Assembly: GCF_001593005.1 (NCBI RefSeq)
Contig: NZ_LQZQ01000023.1
Coordinates: 1-64,000 of the forward strand
Origin: Roseivirga ehrenbergii
GTDB lineage: Bacteria; Bacteroidota; Bacteroidia; Cytophagales; Cyclobacteriaceae
DNA: 64,000 bases
Reading direction: 5' to 3'
A program made the translations under genes and the position numbers. Within the stretch, counting starts at the first letter, position 1. Each line of letters starts with the position of its first letter. The notes below the pieces were generated by a model. That model saw only the letters and a program-made list of their open reading frames with translations. It was not told the origin of the DNA and searched no databases. Positions 54,994 to 63,516 of this stretch are shown piece after piece.

Positions 54994-56421
54994 CTAATAA
55001 GCTAGCTTTTGACCTTTCATTAAGGCGTATACGGTAAGAAATATAATCTTAACATCTAAAACAAAAGACCAGTTCTGCAGGTAAAAACGATCTAATCGGA
55101 CACGAGAACTCATTTGATAATAGTCGGTAATTTCACCTCTATAACCCATCGCCTGAGCAAGCCCTGTCACCCCTGGTTTATAAGCATGACGTTTGGCATA
55201 TTTTTCAACCTTACTTTCATAGGTTTTATTGAGGGAAAGAGGATGAGGTCTTGGCCCTACAATAGACATATTACCAATTAGTACATTAAAAAACTGAGGA
55301 AATTCGTCTAAACTCGTTCTTCTAAGAAATGCCCCAAACTTGGTCACTCTTGGGTCATTTTTACTTGCCCAAGTAAAATCCGCCTCACTATTTTCAACCA
55401 TTGTTCTAAACTTGTAACAATAAAAAGGAGTATTTCCTTTCCCGTGTCTTAGCTGCTTAAATAATATTGGTCCTTTTGACTCTAGTTTTATAATTAAGCC
55501 AAATAAAGGGTACATCCAGCTAAGTAAAAATACAACCACGATAGCGGCAAAAACCAAATCGAAGGCCCTCTTCACAAAAGTATTCACCTTAGCGTCTAGT
55601 GGTAGATTGTTTACATCTATTACAGGGATTGCATCATACCTACGTAACACAAAATTCTTAATCGCCTCGGTCTTAAACTCAGGTAAAAGCTTTACCCGCT
55701 TTAAGCTATTCTCCCCTATTTCGATGGCTCTTTCTAGTACATGCTTTGGGGCTCTCTCGCTAACATATATGTGATCGACCTTATCTAAATCGGCTTTTAT
55801 AAAATCGCTGAAACTACCTAAATAAGGATGAGTTCCACTATTACTACCTTGATCACCATAAAAACCAAGACACCTAATCCCATAGTGACTTTTCTTTTTT
55901 AGGGTGTCAAATAATTTAGATCCCAAATCGTCATTACCGAGTATTATTGCATACCTAATATTACCACCAAACTCTCTATACTTGTCTAATACAAGATGTA
56001 CCGAAACCCTATATATGGTTAACCAAAGGAATAGAAGTAGAACCAAAGTAGTTAAAAAATGCCGCTCTAGTGATTGAGCTTCTGAGAATACCCAGATAAT
56101 AGAAATTACCGATATAAAAATAAAAACGCTAAAGAAGGCCTTCTTAAAAGTGTTATAATAGCTAACAGCCCTCCCAATTTTATAATCCCTATTGAGATAA
56201 GAAATAAGAGGCCAAACAGCCAAATAGATAGACAGAAGCAATAAATAGGGCTTCTCTAAAGCCATTCTACCTTCTGCAATGTAAATGGAAATAAAGAAGA
56301 TGACTGTCAGAACAATCATCTCTCCTATAACGAATAAATAAGGAAAGTATTTATTAAACCTTTTTCCCACTTCCTGAATCTTGAAAATTTTAATTAAACC
56401 ATAAAAACTATGCCGAGACAA
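54994..56421 (-). CDS. WcaJ-like polyprenyl glycosylphosphotransferase
   Basis: 475 residues. Four or five N-terminal hydrophobic segments (about 25-150), a CoA-binding-like Rossmann domain, a further hydrophobic segment near 285-315, and a C-terminal sugar transferase domain with KRAFDLVFA, PILFKQLRHGK, YKFRTM, RRTSLDEFPQFFNVL and SIVGPRPHP. It transfers a sugar-1-phosphate to undecaprenyl phosphate and so starts the repeat unit. The likely start is TTG at 56421; other in-frame starts would shorten the first hydrophobic segment. Its partner flippase is on the other strand at 60483. Confidence 0.9.
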   Translation of the reverse strand: MSRHSFYGLIKIFKIQEVGKRFNKYFPYLFVIGEMIVLTVIFFISIYIAEGRMALEKPYLLLLSIYLAVWPLISYLNRDYKIGRAVSYYNTFKKAFFSVFIFISVISIIWVFSEAQSLERHFLTTLVLLLFLWLTIYRVSVHLVLDKYREFGGNIRYAIILGNDDLGSKLFDTLKKKSHYGIRCLGFYGDQGSNSGTHPYLGSFSDFIKADLDKVDHIYVSERAPKHVLERAIEIGENSLKRVKLLPEFKTEAIKNFVLRRYDAIPVIDVNNLPLDAKVNTFVKRAFDLVFAAIVVVFLLSWMYPLFGLIIKLESKGPILFKQLRHGKGNTPFYCYKFRTMVENSEADFTWASKNDPRVTKFGAFLRRTSLDEFPQFFNVLIGNMSIVGPRPHPLSLNKTYESKVEKYAKRHAYKPGVTGLAQAMGYRGEITDYYQMSSRVRLDRFYLQNWSFVLDVKIIFLTVYALMKGQKLAY

Positions 56422-56464
56422 AGATATTAAAACAAGTCAAATCTTTTGCCAGAACTTTCTCGAA

Positions 56465-57955
56465 TTAATAATTTGACAATCTATATAACAATGACAGTTC
56501 AAAACCAGAGGCATTATACAACTGGCCAAAATCGCTCGCAAGCCTAATATTTAATGATAATGGCTCTACATTAAACGCTTTGTTATAATTAACTTCAACT
56601 GAAGTATACCACTGTTTTCTTGCTGGTCGAAAAACGTACTCAAAATTAGGATCTCGATCAATCCCTCCCCAGTTAAACCTGCCCTCATATAATCCAGCAT
56701 AAGTACCAAAGTTTTTTGAGTAAGTAAATAACCCTTTATAGGTAATTTTGGAGTTAAAATTACCCTCAAGCCCAAGATGAAATGCCGTTAATCTATTATT
56801 CGCAATGGCCACACCATAATCAGGGTATGGAGCCAGAAAATTAAGTGTATGCTGATAAGTCAAAATCAATGGGTTTCCGATCACCTGATCATAGTAAGTC
56901 CAACCTGAACGATAGAGATAGTTATTATAGATATCATCTCTTTCGCCAAACTCGTTGCCCCTATTGTCTTCTTCTGTCTGAATATCATCCGTAGGGTCTG
57001 GCAAGCCACGTCCGCTTTGCCATTTTGTTCTTACAACCTCCACATAAAATTTATTCACCAAGTATTCATCATTCGGCAAATCCCACTCCAACCCAATTAA
57101 AAAATCTTTTAAACTTATAAACTGAATGCTGCCAGCGTCTTCGAAGGGTTTTTGATAATTTAAACTTAAGGTATGTGTGCCTAACCTTTTTCTGAAGGTA
57201 AATTCTGTTAAACCAAGGTGATTACCAATAGCATTCCCCTCACCGGCACTACTGCCATCGGGGTTATGAATACCTCTACCCATAAACACCCGAAAATAGT
57301 CATTCAAACTACTCGGCTGTTTATCTCCTTGAGGTGAAATGCCACCATATTGAGCAAAATGAACAATACCCGATGAAATTTGTAGACCAATCAAATCGTC
57401 TAAATCCGCCATCCCATAAAAGGTCTTTCCATGTAGCAATGCCTTTGAAATGTATCGATCTTCTTCCATCCAACTCTGCCTCAAAGAGCCTCTAAACTTC
57501 AAGTAACCATGGGTAAAAGGAACAGACTTATATTCATTCAGGCTAATTTCGAGCATAGGTAGAGGTAATGCGTTCTCGCTCATGGCTAAAGAGCCAGAAG
57601 AAAGCCCAGAGTCCAACCCACCATAAATTCTCTTGGCTCTTCCTGCAGTAAATTCCCAGTCCTTGAATTTGGCTCCAACATAAAACTCAGAGAATCTCTC
57701 GTTACGAAATCCCAAACCAGACAAAAATCTCCAGTTTTTGTTCAAAGACTTTTTATACTCAACCTCCCCTTTTAGAAAAACTGGTGCATCACCATCAACC
57801 TCTCCATATTGGTTATTGACAAGGTAGAATGGGGCAAAGCTCTTAGAAGAAAGAAGGGTACCCAATTGAAATGAGACACTCACTGAATCAGATTGAGAAA
57901 CTAAGTTCTGACTAAATAGAACTATAAAAATGCATAACAAAAACAATCTATTCAT
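56465..57955 (-). CDS. Wzi-like capsule assembly outer-membrane protein
   Basis: 496 residues from an ATG at 57955 with signal peptide MNRLFLLCIFIVLFSQNLVS; the longer frame to 58054 has no signal-like start. It has a beta-barrel pattern with HFAQYGGIS, IGNHLGLTEF and YRSGWTYYDQVIGNP, homologous to the protein at 53603-54991. It is upstream of and in the same direction as the sugar transferase (44-bp gap), so the two probably form one unit. The role is surface retention of the polysaccharide (inference from the family). Confidence 0.78.
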   Translation of the reverse strand: MNRLFLLCIFIVLFSQNLVSQSDSVSVSFQLGTLLSSKSFAPFYLVNNQYGEVDGDAPVFLKGEVEYKKSLNKNWRFLSGLGFRNERFSEFYVGAKFKDWEFTAGRAKRIYGGLDSGLSSGSLAMSENALPLPMLEISLNEYKSVPFTHGYLKFRGSLRQSWMEEDRYISKALLHGKTFYGMADLDDLIGLQISSGIVHFAQYGGISPQGDKQPSSLNDYFRVFMGRGIHNPDGSSAGEGNAIGNHLGLTEFTFRKRLGTHTLSLNYQKPFEDAGSIQFISLKDFLIGLEWDLPNDEYLVNKFYVEVVRTKWQSGRGLPDPTDDIQTEEDNRGNEFGERDDIYNNYLYRSGWTYYDQVIGNPLILTYQHTLNFLAPYPDYGVAIANNRLTAFHLGLEGNFNSKITYKGLFTYSKNFGTYAGLYEGRFNWGGIDRDPNFEYVFRPARKQWYTSVEVNYNKAFNVEPLSLNIRLASDFGQLYNASGFELSLLYRLSNY

Positions 57956-58083
57956 CTTTAGTAAGTGTGAGTTTAGTAACCTTAGCTTTAAATTAATGGG
58001 CAAATTAATTAATAAGTCCTTTGTATTTAAAATTAGACACGTCCAAATAACCAATTAATGATTCAATTGTATCTCTATTTGCT

Positions 58084-58091
58084 TAGTTTTG
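58084..58091 (+). promoter_or_regulatory. Candidate -7 promoter element before the lipoprotein gene
   Basis: TAGTTTTG fits TAnnTTTG. It overlaps the in-frame TTG at 58089, so the real start is more likely the ATG at 58119. Confidence 0.35.
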
Positions 58092-58118
58092 AAAAATTTT
58101 CAACGACTACGAAGATGC

Positions 58119-58799
58119 ATGAAAAACACACTTAATCTACTTTTCATTTTTAGTATTATCGCACTAACTAGCTGTACCAATGGCCAACCGGAAGAAACTC
58201 TAGTATATTCAAATGATTTTGAAGGCAGTAGTTTAATGCAAAAAGAATTTGGTTCTATCAACTATGCATATAATACCTCTGAAAAATGGTTTAAATTCGA
58301 TGGTAATACAGTTCTAGGTCGCTTCGGTCTTGGCGGTATAATCATCGAGTTAAAGGATTTACCCACTCACGATTATTTTATTGTCGAGTATGATTTCTAT
58401 GTCCATGACAACTGGGAGGGAAATGGCCAAAGAGGAAATGGAGAGGATGTTCTAATTTTCAACGTAGACAACACATCAATCTATTTTTCTTCCATTATAA
58501 ATTCTAAATGTATTGATCAGAACTGTGATACAGTTCAGAGTTTTCCAGATGTAATCAAATCTAGAACCAACCCTGAAAATGCCAATGTCGCCAACCCAAA
58601 CTTACCTGGTGTGTGCTATTGGAAAGGAGAAATAGGAGGAAGTAAAAAATTTCATATTAAAGAATTAATACCTCATTCTAGTGTTTCATCTAACATTACG
58701 ATTGGAGCGGATATTAAAGATGCAGGCTCAGACCTATGTTTAAAAAGTTGGTCGGTAGATAACATAAAAGTAACTACTGTGAGAGTCATTGACTTGTAA
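58119..58799 (+). CDS. Lipoprotein, LamG/jelly-roll-like
   Basis: 226 residues from an ATG at 58119. The lipobox is IALTSC (Cys19), with a short polar tether after it. The body begins LVYSNDFEGSS, resembling concanavalin-like or sugar-binding jelly-roll lipoproteins, and ends SWSVDNIKV. Four Cys residues in the middle may form disulfides (CIDQNC, PGVCYWKG, LCLKSW). No enzyme motif is visible. It is placed before the third Wzi-like gene and overlaps or closely abuts it, so it probably acts in the same surface process. Confidence 0.55.
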   Translation: MKNTLNLLFIFSIIALTSCTNGQPEETLVYSNDFEGSSLMQKEFGSINYAYNTSEKWFKFDGNTVLGRFGLGGIIIELKDLPTHDYFIVEYDFYVHDNWEGNGQRGNGEDVLIFNVDNTSIYFSSIINSKCIDQNCDTVQSFPDVIKSRTNPENANVANPNLPGVCYWKGEIGGSKKFHIKELIPHSSVSSNITIGADIKDAGSDLCLKSWSVDNIKVTTVRVIDL

Positions 58800-58818
58800 T
58801 TATAACCCCATCTTTCAA

Positions 58819-60483
58819 TTGAAAACGTATATTATAGTTCCTATATTATTTCTTGCTTTTTGTATTCAACTTAAAGCCCAGTCATCTTTACCATTAAGTT
58901 TTGATGCAATCAATGAATATAACAGAAGAAATCAGTTACTTGGTCAGTTTGATAGTACCGTATCATTTTTAAAACTGCCATTATACTCTGAAAGTTTTTC
59001 AAAACCCTTGTTCGGCTTAAATGAAGAAACGAGACCTACTGGTTTTCAAAAAAACAAGTGGATGAATGTACAATTACTTCCTGTTTTATCTAAATCTGTC
59101 TATAACCAGAAACAACCCTATGGATGGAATAATGGAAGTATCCTTCCAGCAAGTGGCTATCAGCAAATGATTAGTGCTGGTTTTTCGGCCAAAGTAGGAC
59201 CATTAAAAATTCAACTTTATCCTGAATATCTATACGCCCAGAATAAGGAGTATGACGGTTTTCCATTAGAAGCGTTCGACCTTATTTGGTATAATTATTA
59301 CAGAAGCCAACTTAATTATATTGACACCCCAGAGAGGTTTGGTGAAAAAAGTATCAGCGAGGTTATGTGGGGGCAAAGCTCTATAAAATTAGAATTTGGA
59401 CCTGTTGCTTTTGGCTTATCTAATGAAAACATTCAGTGGGGGCCCGGTAAAAGAAATTCATTGGTAATGTCTAACAATGCCCGCGGTTTCAAGCACCTCA
59501 CTTTTAATTCAAGCAAGCCAGTTAAAACTCCCATCGGATCATTTGAGTGGCAGCTGATAGGCGCAAAACTTGAAAATTCTGGACACACTCCTCCAAGACC
59601 ATTTTTTACATATAATGGTAGTTTCGTCAGGGACCCTAAAAATCCTGATTGGAGGTATATGTCAGGTCTAATGCTTGGTTATCAGCCAAAGTGGATTCCA
59701 GGTTTATCACTGGGGCTCACTAGAGTTGTTCAACAGTATAGTGAAACAGCAAAACAAAATAATGACTATTTAGCTGCACTAGGGTCTGTGTTCAGAAAAA
59801 ATGATAAGATTGATGACATTGTTAGAGATCAGCTTGCCTCGGTATTTTTGAGATATTTTTGGACCTCAACTAAAAGTGAGTTTTATTTTGAATTTGCACG
59901 AAACGATGCTTCATGGAATTTTAGAGACTTCTTTTTAGAACCTGGCCATGCTGCCGGATTTATGTTCGGCTTTAATAAATTGTTCTCTTACAAGGGAAAA
60001 TCTAATGAGTTCATTGAAGGAAACCTCGAATGGACAATTCTTCAACAAAGTGCAAATCGAATTATACGTAATGCAAGTACTTTTTATATCCATAGCAGGG
60101 TAAGACAGGGCTACACGAATTATGGTGAAGTAATGGGAGCCGGAATAGGCCCAAGTGGAAACTCTCAAACACTTAATGTGAATTGGGTACAGGGAATCAA
60201 TAAACTAGGTCTCCAATTAGAACGATATGTTCATAACAATGACTTGTATATTGATTTATTTACAATAACTCAAGACCCAAGGCGACACTGGATCGACATC
60301 AGTGCTTTTGCTAAAGCAACTTGGCAGTTTGACGATCTTATTATCGATGGAAAACTAGGAGTTATAAAATCATTGAACTATCAATATCAAATACTGGATC
60401 AACTGAGGACACCTCAATTTTTCATTCCAGGAAAAGATGTGATTAACATTTCTGCTGGTTTGGATTTGATCTACATATTCTAA
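58819..60483 (+). CDS. Wzi-like capsule assembly outer-membrane protein
   Basis: About 554 residues. Signal peptide KTYIIVPILFLAFCIQLKAQ. Characteristic Wzi motifs are IQWGPGKRNSLVMSNNARGF near 220 and NSSKPVKTPIGSFEWQLIGA; the barrel continues to the C-terminus ISAGLDLIYIF. The start is uncertain: TTG at 58819 (here) or TTG at 58789, which would overlap the lipoprotein stop. The Wzx gene starts on its stop (TAATG). Three Wzi-like genes close together are notable. Confidence 0.78.
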   Translation: MKTYIIVPILFLAFCIQLKAQSSLPLSFDAINEYNRRNQLLGQFDSTVSFLKLPLYSESFSKPLFGLNEETRPTGFQKNKWMNVQLLPVLSKSVYNQKQPYGWNNGSILPASGYQQMISAGFSAKVGPLKIQLYPEYLYAQNKEYDGFPLEAFDLIWYNYYRSQLNYIDTPERFGEKSISEVMWGQSSIKLEFGPVAFGLSNENIQWGPGKRNSLVMSNNARGFKHLTFNSSKPVKTPIGSFEWQLIGAKLENSGHTPPRPFFTYNGSFVRDPKNPDWRYMSGLMLGYQPKWIPGLSLGLTRVVQQYSETAKQNNDYLAALGSVFRKNDKIDDIVRDQLASVFLRYFWTSTKSEFYFEFARNDASWNFRDFFLEPGHAAGFMFGFNKLFSYKGKSNEFIEGNLEWTILQQSANRIIRNASTFYIHSRVRQGYTNYGEVMGAGIGPSGNSQTLNVNWVQGINKLGLQLERYVHNNDLYIDLFTITQDPRRHWIDISAFAKATWQFDDLIIDGKLGVIKSLNYQYQILDQLRTPQFFIPGKDVINISAGLDLIYIF

Positions 60484-61919
60484 TGTCAATCAAAAGTAAT
60501 TACGGTTATAATCTGTTCAATTCATTATTGAACATTGCATTCCCCATATTCACATTCCCATACGCTGCAAGAATATTATCCCCTGACGGCATAGGCCAAA
60601 CTCAATTTATATTTTCTTACGCTCAATATTTTGCCCTTTTGGCAGCTTTTGGTATACCCATTTATGGAGTTAAAGTAATAAGTGAAGCTAGGGATAATCA
60701 GGACAAACTGAATAAGGCTACTACGGAGTTATTACTGATTTCTACCGTGAATATGATAATTGTTCTTGTCATTTATATCTCTTCTATAATGATAATTGGT
60801 CAGTTTAGAGAAAATCAAGCTGATTATTTGCTTGCGGGTTTACTCATTGTTATGAGTGCCTTTAATGTGGATTGGTTCTTTAGTGGAAAAGAGCAATTTA
60901 AAATAATAGCAATTCGGTCTGGGTTAATTAAAACGGTTGCATTTATACTCTTATTCATAACGGTTAGAAATTCTGATGACATAACCGCATATCTCTTTTT
61001 CTTAGTATTCTTATACATTGGAAACTACGTGCTGAACTTCTTTTTCTTATTCCGTTATGTCAAGCTGGATTTTAGAGAAATAATACCTAAAAAACACCTT
61101 CGCCCCCTTGTATTAATTCTCAGTATGACCATAGCAACAACTATTTACACTACATTAGATAGTGTTTTACTTGGGTTCTTGAGTAACACAACAGAAGTGG
61201 GATATTATACTGCAGCAGTAAAGTTATCTAAAGTCTCCATTCCTATTTTAACCAGCCTTGGCATAGTTGCTCTACCAAAGATTACGGGCATGATTCAATC
61301 TAACAATCAGTTGGCACAACAGTCCTTATACGAAAAATCTTTTTCCTTTATCAGTTTTTTAGCCATTCCAATGTGTCTTGGTATTTACCTATTGAGGACA
61401 GAAACAATTCTTCTTTTTTCTGGTGAAGAATTCATGCCAGCAGCACCAGATGTAGCAGCGTTAGCGTTTCTTCCGTTGTTTATTGGTTTCGGCCATTTTG
61501 CGGCATTTCAGGTTTTACTCCCGCTTAACCAAAACAAAAGCCTCTTTATCTCTACTGTTGTGGGTATGTGTCTTTTCTTTGGTCTCTGTTTCCTTCTAGT
61601 ACCTAAGAGCGGTAGTACTGGTGCTGCAATTTCCAATGCAGCAACAGAACTAATCGTTACAGTTTGTTATTTCATATTCATTCCAAGATATATTTTACTA
61701 AGCCTACCTTGGAAAAAATTGATAACCGCAGGCTTGGCGGTACTACCGTTCGTTCCCATTGTTCTTTTTTTACAGAGTCAGTTAAAGCACAGCTTGACAA
61801 TTATTATTTTGGCAATTTCAATGTGCTCTCTGGTATATGTGTTAATACAGTATTACATATTTAAGGAGAAGCTTATCATTGACTCATTCACCTTCTTAAG
61901 AAATGGAAAAAAGAAATAG
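60483..61919 (+). CDS. wzx: Wzx-type oligosaccharide flippase
   Basis: 478 residues with about 12-14 hydrophobic segments. The N-terminus NIAFPIFTFPYAARILSPDGIGQTQFI matches the MATE/MOP polysaccharide-transport family. It flips the undecaprenyl-diphosphate repeat unit across the inner membrane. It overlaps the Wzi-like gene by 1 bp and the GT2 gene by 17 bp. No Wzy polymerase is recognised in the window. Confidence 0.9.
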   Translation: MSIKSNYGYNLFNSLLNIAFPIFTFPYAARILSPDGIGQTQFIFSYAQYFALLAAFGIPIYGVKVISEARDNQDKLNKATTELLLISTVNMIIVLVIYISSIMIIGQFRENQADYLLAGLLIVMSAFNVDWFFSGKEQFKIIAIRSGLIKTVAFILLFITVRNSDDITAYLFFLVFLYIGNYVLNFFFLFRYVKLDFREIIPKKHLRPLVLILSMTIATTIYTTLDSVLLGFLSNTTEVGYYTAAVKLSKVSIPILTSLGIVALPKITGMIQSNNQLAQQSLYEKSFSFISFLAIPMCLGIYLLRTETILLFSGEEFMPAAPDVAALAFLPLFIGFGHFAAFQVLLPLNQNKSLFISTVVGMCLFFGLCFLLVPKSGSTGAAISNAATELIVTVCYFIFIPRYILLSLPWKKLITAGLAVLPFVPIVLFLQSQLKHSLTIIILAISMCSLVYVLIQYYIFKEKLIIDSFTFLRNGKKK

Positions 61920-62817
61920 TGATATACGCGTAATCATGATTACCTATAACGGTTCAGAATTTATTCAGAACCAGCTTAATAGTATTGCTGATCAAAGAAA
62001 TATTGAGTCAATTGAAATTTATGATGATTGTTCAAAACAACACTTTCAGCAAGAGTTGAAAGCTCTTGCTGAAAGTGTTCATGCACCAATCAATCTACAC
62101 TTTAATGAAAAAAACATTGGAGTTGTTTCTAATGTAAAAAACGCGTTGAATGAAAACTTAGATGCGGACTTAATTGCCCTTAGTGATCAGGATGATATTT
62201 GGCACCCTGAAAAAATTCAAAGCTTTAAATCAGAATTGATTTCTTTAACTAGTTCCGCTGAAATTCCTATTTTAGTTTATAGCGACATGAGGGTTATTGA
62301 TAAAGAAAACAATGTTATTAACCCTTCTTTCTGGTCACAATTCGGATATGAAAAGTTTGAACACACGCTTCATTCTTTGCTTTTTGGTAATTTCGTGACA
62401 GGTGCCGCTTCAGCGTTTAATCCTGCTCTAGCTAAATACTTAGCGAGCATGCCTCCAAATATCAAAAGTTACCATGACCACTGGTTAGCCATAGCAGCCT
62501 TTACTTTTGGTAAAACAAAGAGAATAGACAAATCCTACAATGATTACAGGATTCACGGAAACAATCAGGCATTCTATTCGACAAGGAAACGTAGCCTTAT
62601 CGACAGACGGTTGCAAAATGTTAAAGACATTTTAAATCCCGAGCTTCATATGAAAAATCAATTTGAAATTGCAGAGGCCTTTTATGATATTCATAAGGAC
62701 TTAATGGACTCGGACAAAAAAGATATCTTTGATCAATTTTTAAGGAGTCGAAGCTTAAATTACTTCAAGCAAAAGCTATATAGAAGAAGACTCTTTGAAG
62801 AACTCCGTATTAAGTAA
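61903..62817 (+). CDS. Glycosyltransferase family 2
   Basis: 304 residues. GT-A fold: VIMITYNGSEFIQNQLNSI at the N-terminus, YDDCSK, then ADLIALSDQDDIWHPEKI with the DxD-type metal site near residue 100. The region GNFVTGAASAFNPAL and YHDHWLAIAA resembles rhamnosyltransferase-type GT2 proteins. It adds a sugar to the lipid-linked repeat in the cytoplasm. A perfect 17-bp inverted repeat covers codons about 46-59 (62039-62079). Confidence 0.87.
   Translation: MEKRNSDIRVIMITYNGSEFIQNQLNSIADQRNIESIEIYDDCSKQHFQQELKALAESVHAPINLHFNEKNIGVVSNVKNALNENLDADLIALSDQDDIWHPEKIQSFKSELISLTSSAEIPILVYSDMRVIDKENNVINPSFWSQFGYEKFEHTLHSLLFGNFVTGAASAFNPALAKYLASMPPNIKSYHDHWLAIAAFTFGKTKRIDKSYNDYRIHGNNQAFYSTRKRSLIDRRLQNVKDILNPELHMKNQFEIAEAFYDIHKDLMDSDKKDIFDQFLRSRSLNYFKQKLYRRRLFEELRIK
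62039..62079. repeat. Perfect 17-bp inverted repeat within the GT2 gene
   Basis: Arms 62039-62055 (AACACTTTCAGCAAGAG) and 62063-62079 are exact reverse complements around the 7-nt loop TTGAAAG. As RNA it forms a strong hairpin inside the coding region. It is not followed by a T run, so it is not a classical terminator. Confidence 0.85.
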
Positions 62818-62824
62818 GACATAT

Positions 62825-63490
62825 ATGGCTAGTCTAATCTCTGCTCTTTCCAAAATCAACTTTAAAACGTTACTAGTAAACTTCAAGTATCTTCCATTCA
62901 GAGATGCAATCAAATTGCCCATATTTATTAGCCAGAAAGTTTATTTGATGGATTTAAAAGGATCCATTACGATTAAGGGTGAAATTGCGTCTGGCATGAT
63001 AAGGATTGGTTATGGTGAGATTGGTATATTTGATAGAAAAAATTCAAGAAGTATTTTAGAACTAAGGGGTAAACTAATTTTTGAAAATAGGGCTAAATTC
63101 GGTCAGGCTTGTAAAATTAGTGTGGGTGAAAGGGCCACACTAACTATTGGCGACAACCTTCTAGTAACTGCAGAGTCTTCCATAGCATGTCATAAAAAAA
63201 TAACCATTGGCCACGACTGTTTAATCTCTTGGGAAGTACAAATTATGGATACAGACTTCCATAAAATAAAAGATAAAACAGGGCGTATCACCAACCCCGA
63301 CAAAGAAATAAAAATTGGAGATAGGGTATGGATAGGTTCGCGCTGCACGATACTCAAAGGAAGTGAAATCCTTGAAGGCTGCGTAATAGCTACAAACTCC
63401 ATTATTAACAAGGCACTTGCAACACCTAACTCAATTATTGGTGGAAATCCAGCAAAAGAAATAGCTTCAGATATTGAATGGGAAGCCTGA
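62825..63490 (+). CDS. Hexapeptide-repeat acyltransferase (LbetaH)
   Basis: 221 residues from an ATG at 62825; an in-frame TTG at 62795 lies in the GT2 end. Left-handed beta-helix repeats run from about residue 55 to 200 (RATLTIGDNLLVTAESSIACHKKITIGHDCL), and the catalytic His region is METDFH-like MDTDFHKI. The C-terminus SIIGGNPAKEI matches the family of maltose/serine acetyltransferase-like polysaccharide O-acetyltransferases. It probably decorates the surface glycan using acetyl-CoA. Just after the GT2 gene. Confidence 0.83.
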   Translation: MASLISALSKINFKTLLVNFKYLPFRDAIKLPIFISQKVYLMDLKGSITIKGEIASGMIRIGYGEIGIFDRKNSRSILELRGKLIFENRAKFGQACKISVGERATLTIGDNLLVTAESSIACHKKITIGHDCLISWEVQIMDTDFHKIKDKTGRITNPDKEIKIGDRVWIGSRCTILKGSEILEGCVIATNSIINKALATPNSIIGGNPAKEIASDIEWEA

Positions 63491-63516
63491 TATTTGAAAT
63501 ATCAATTAAATAAATC

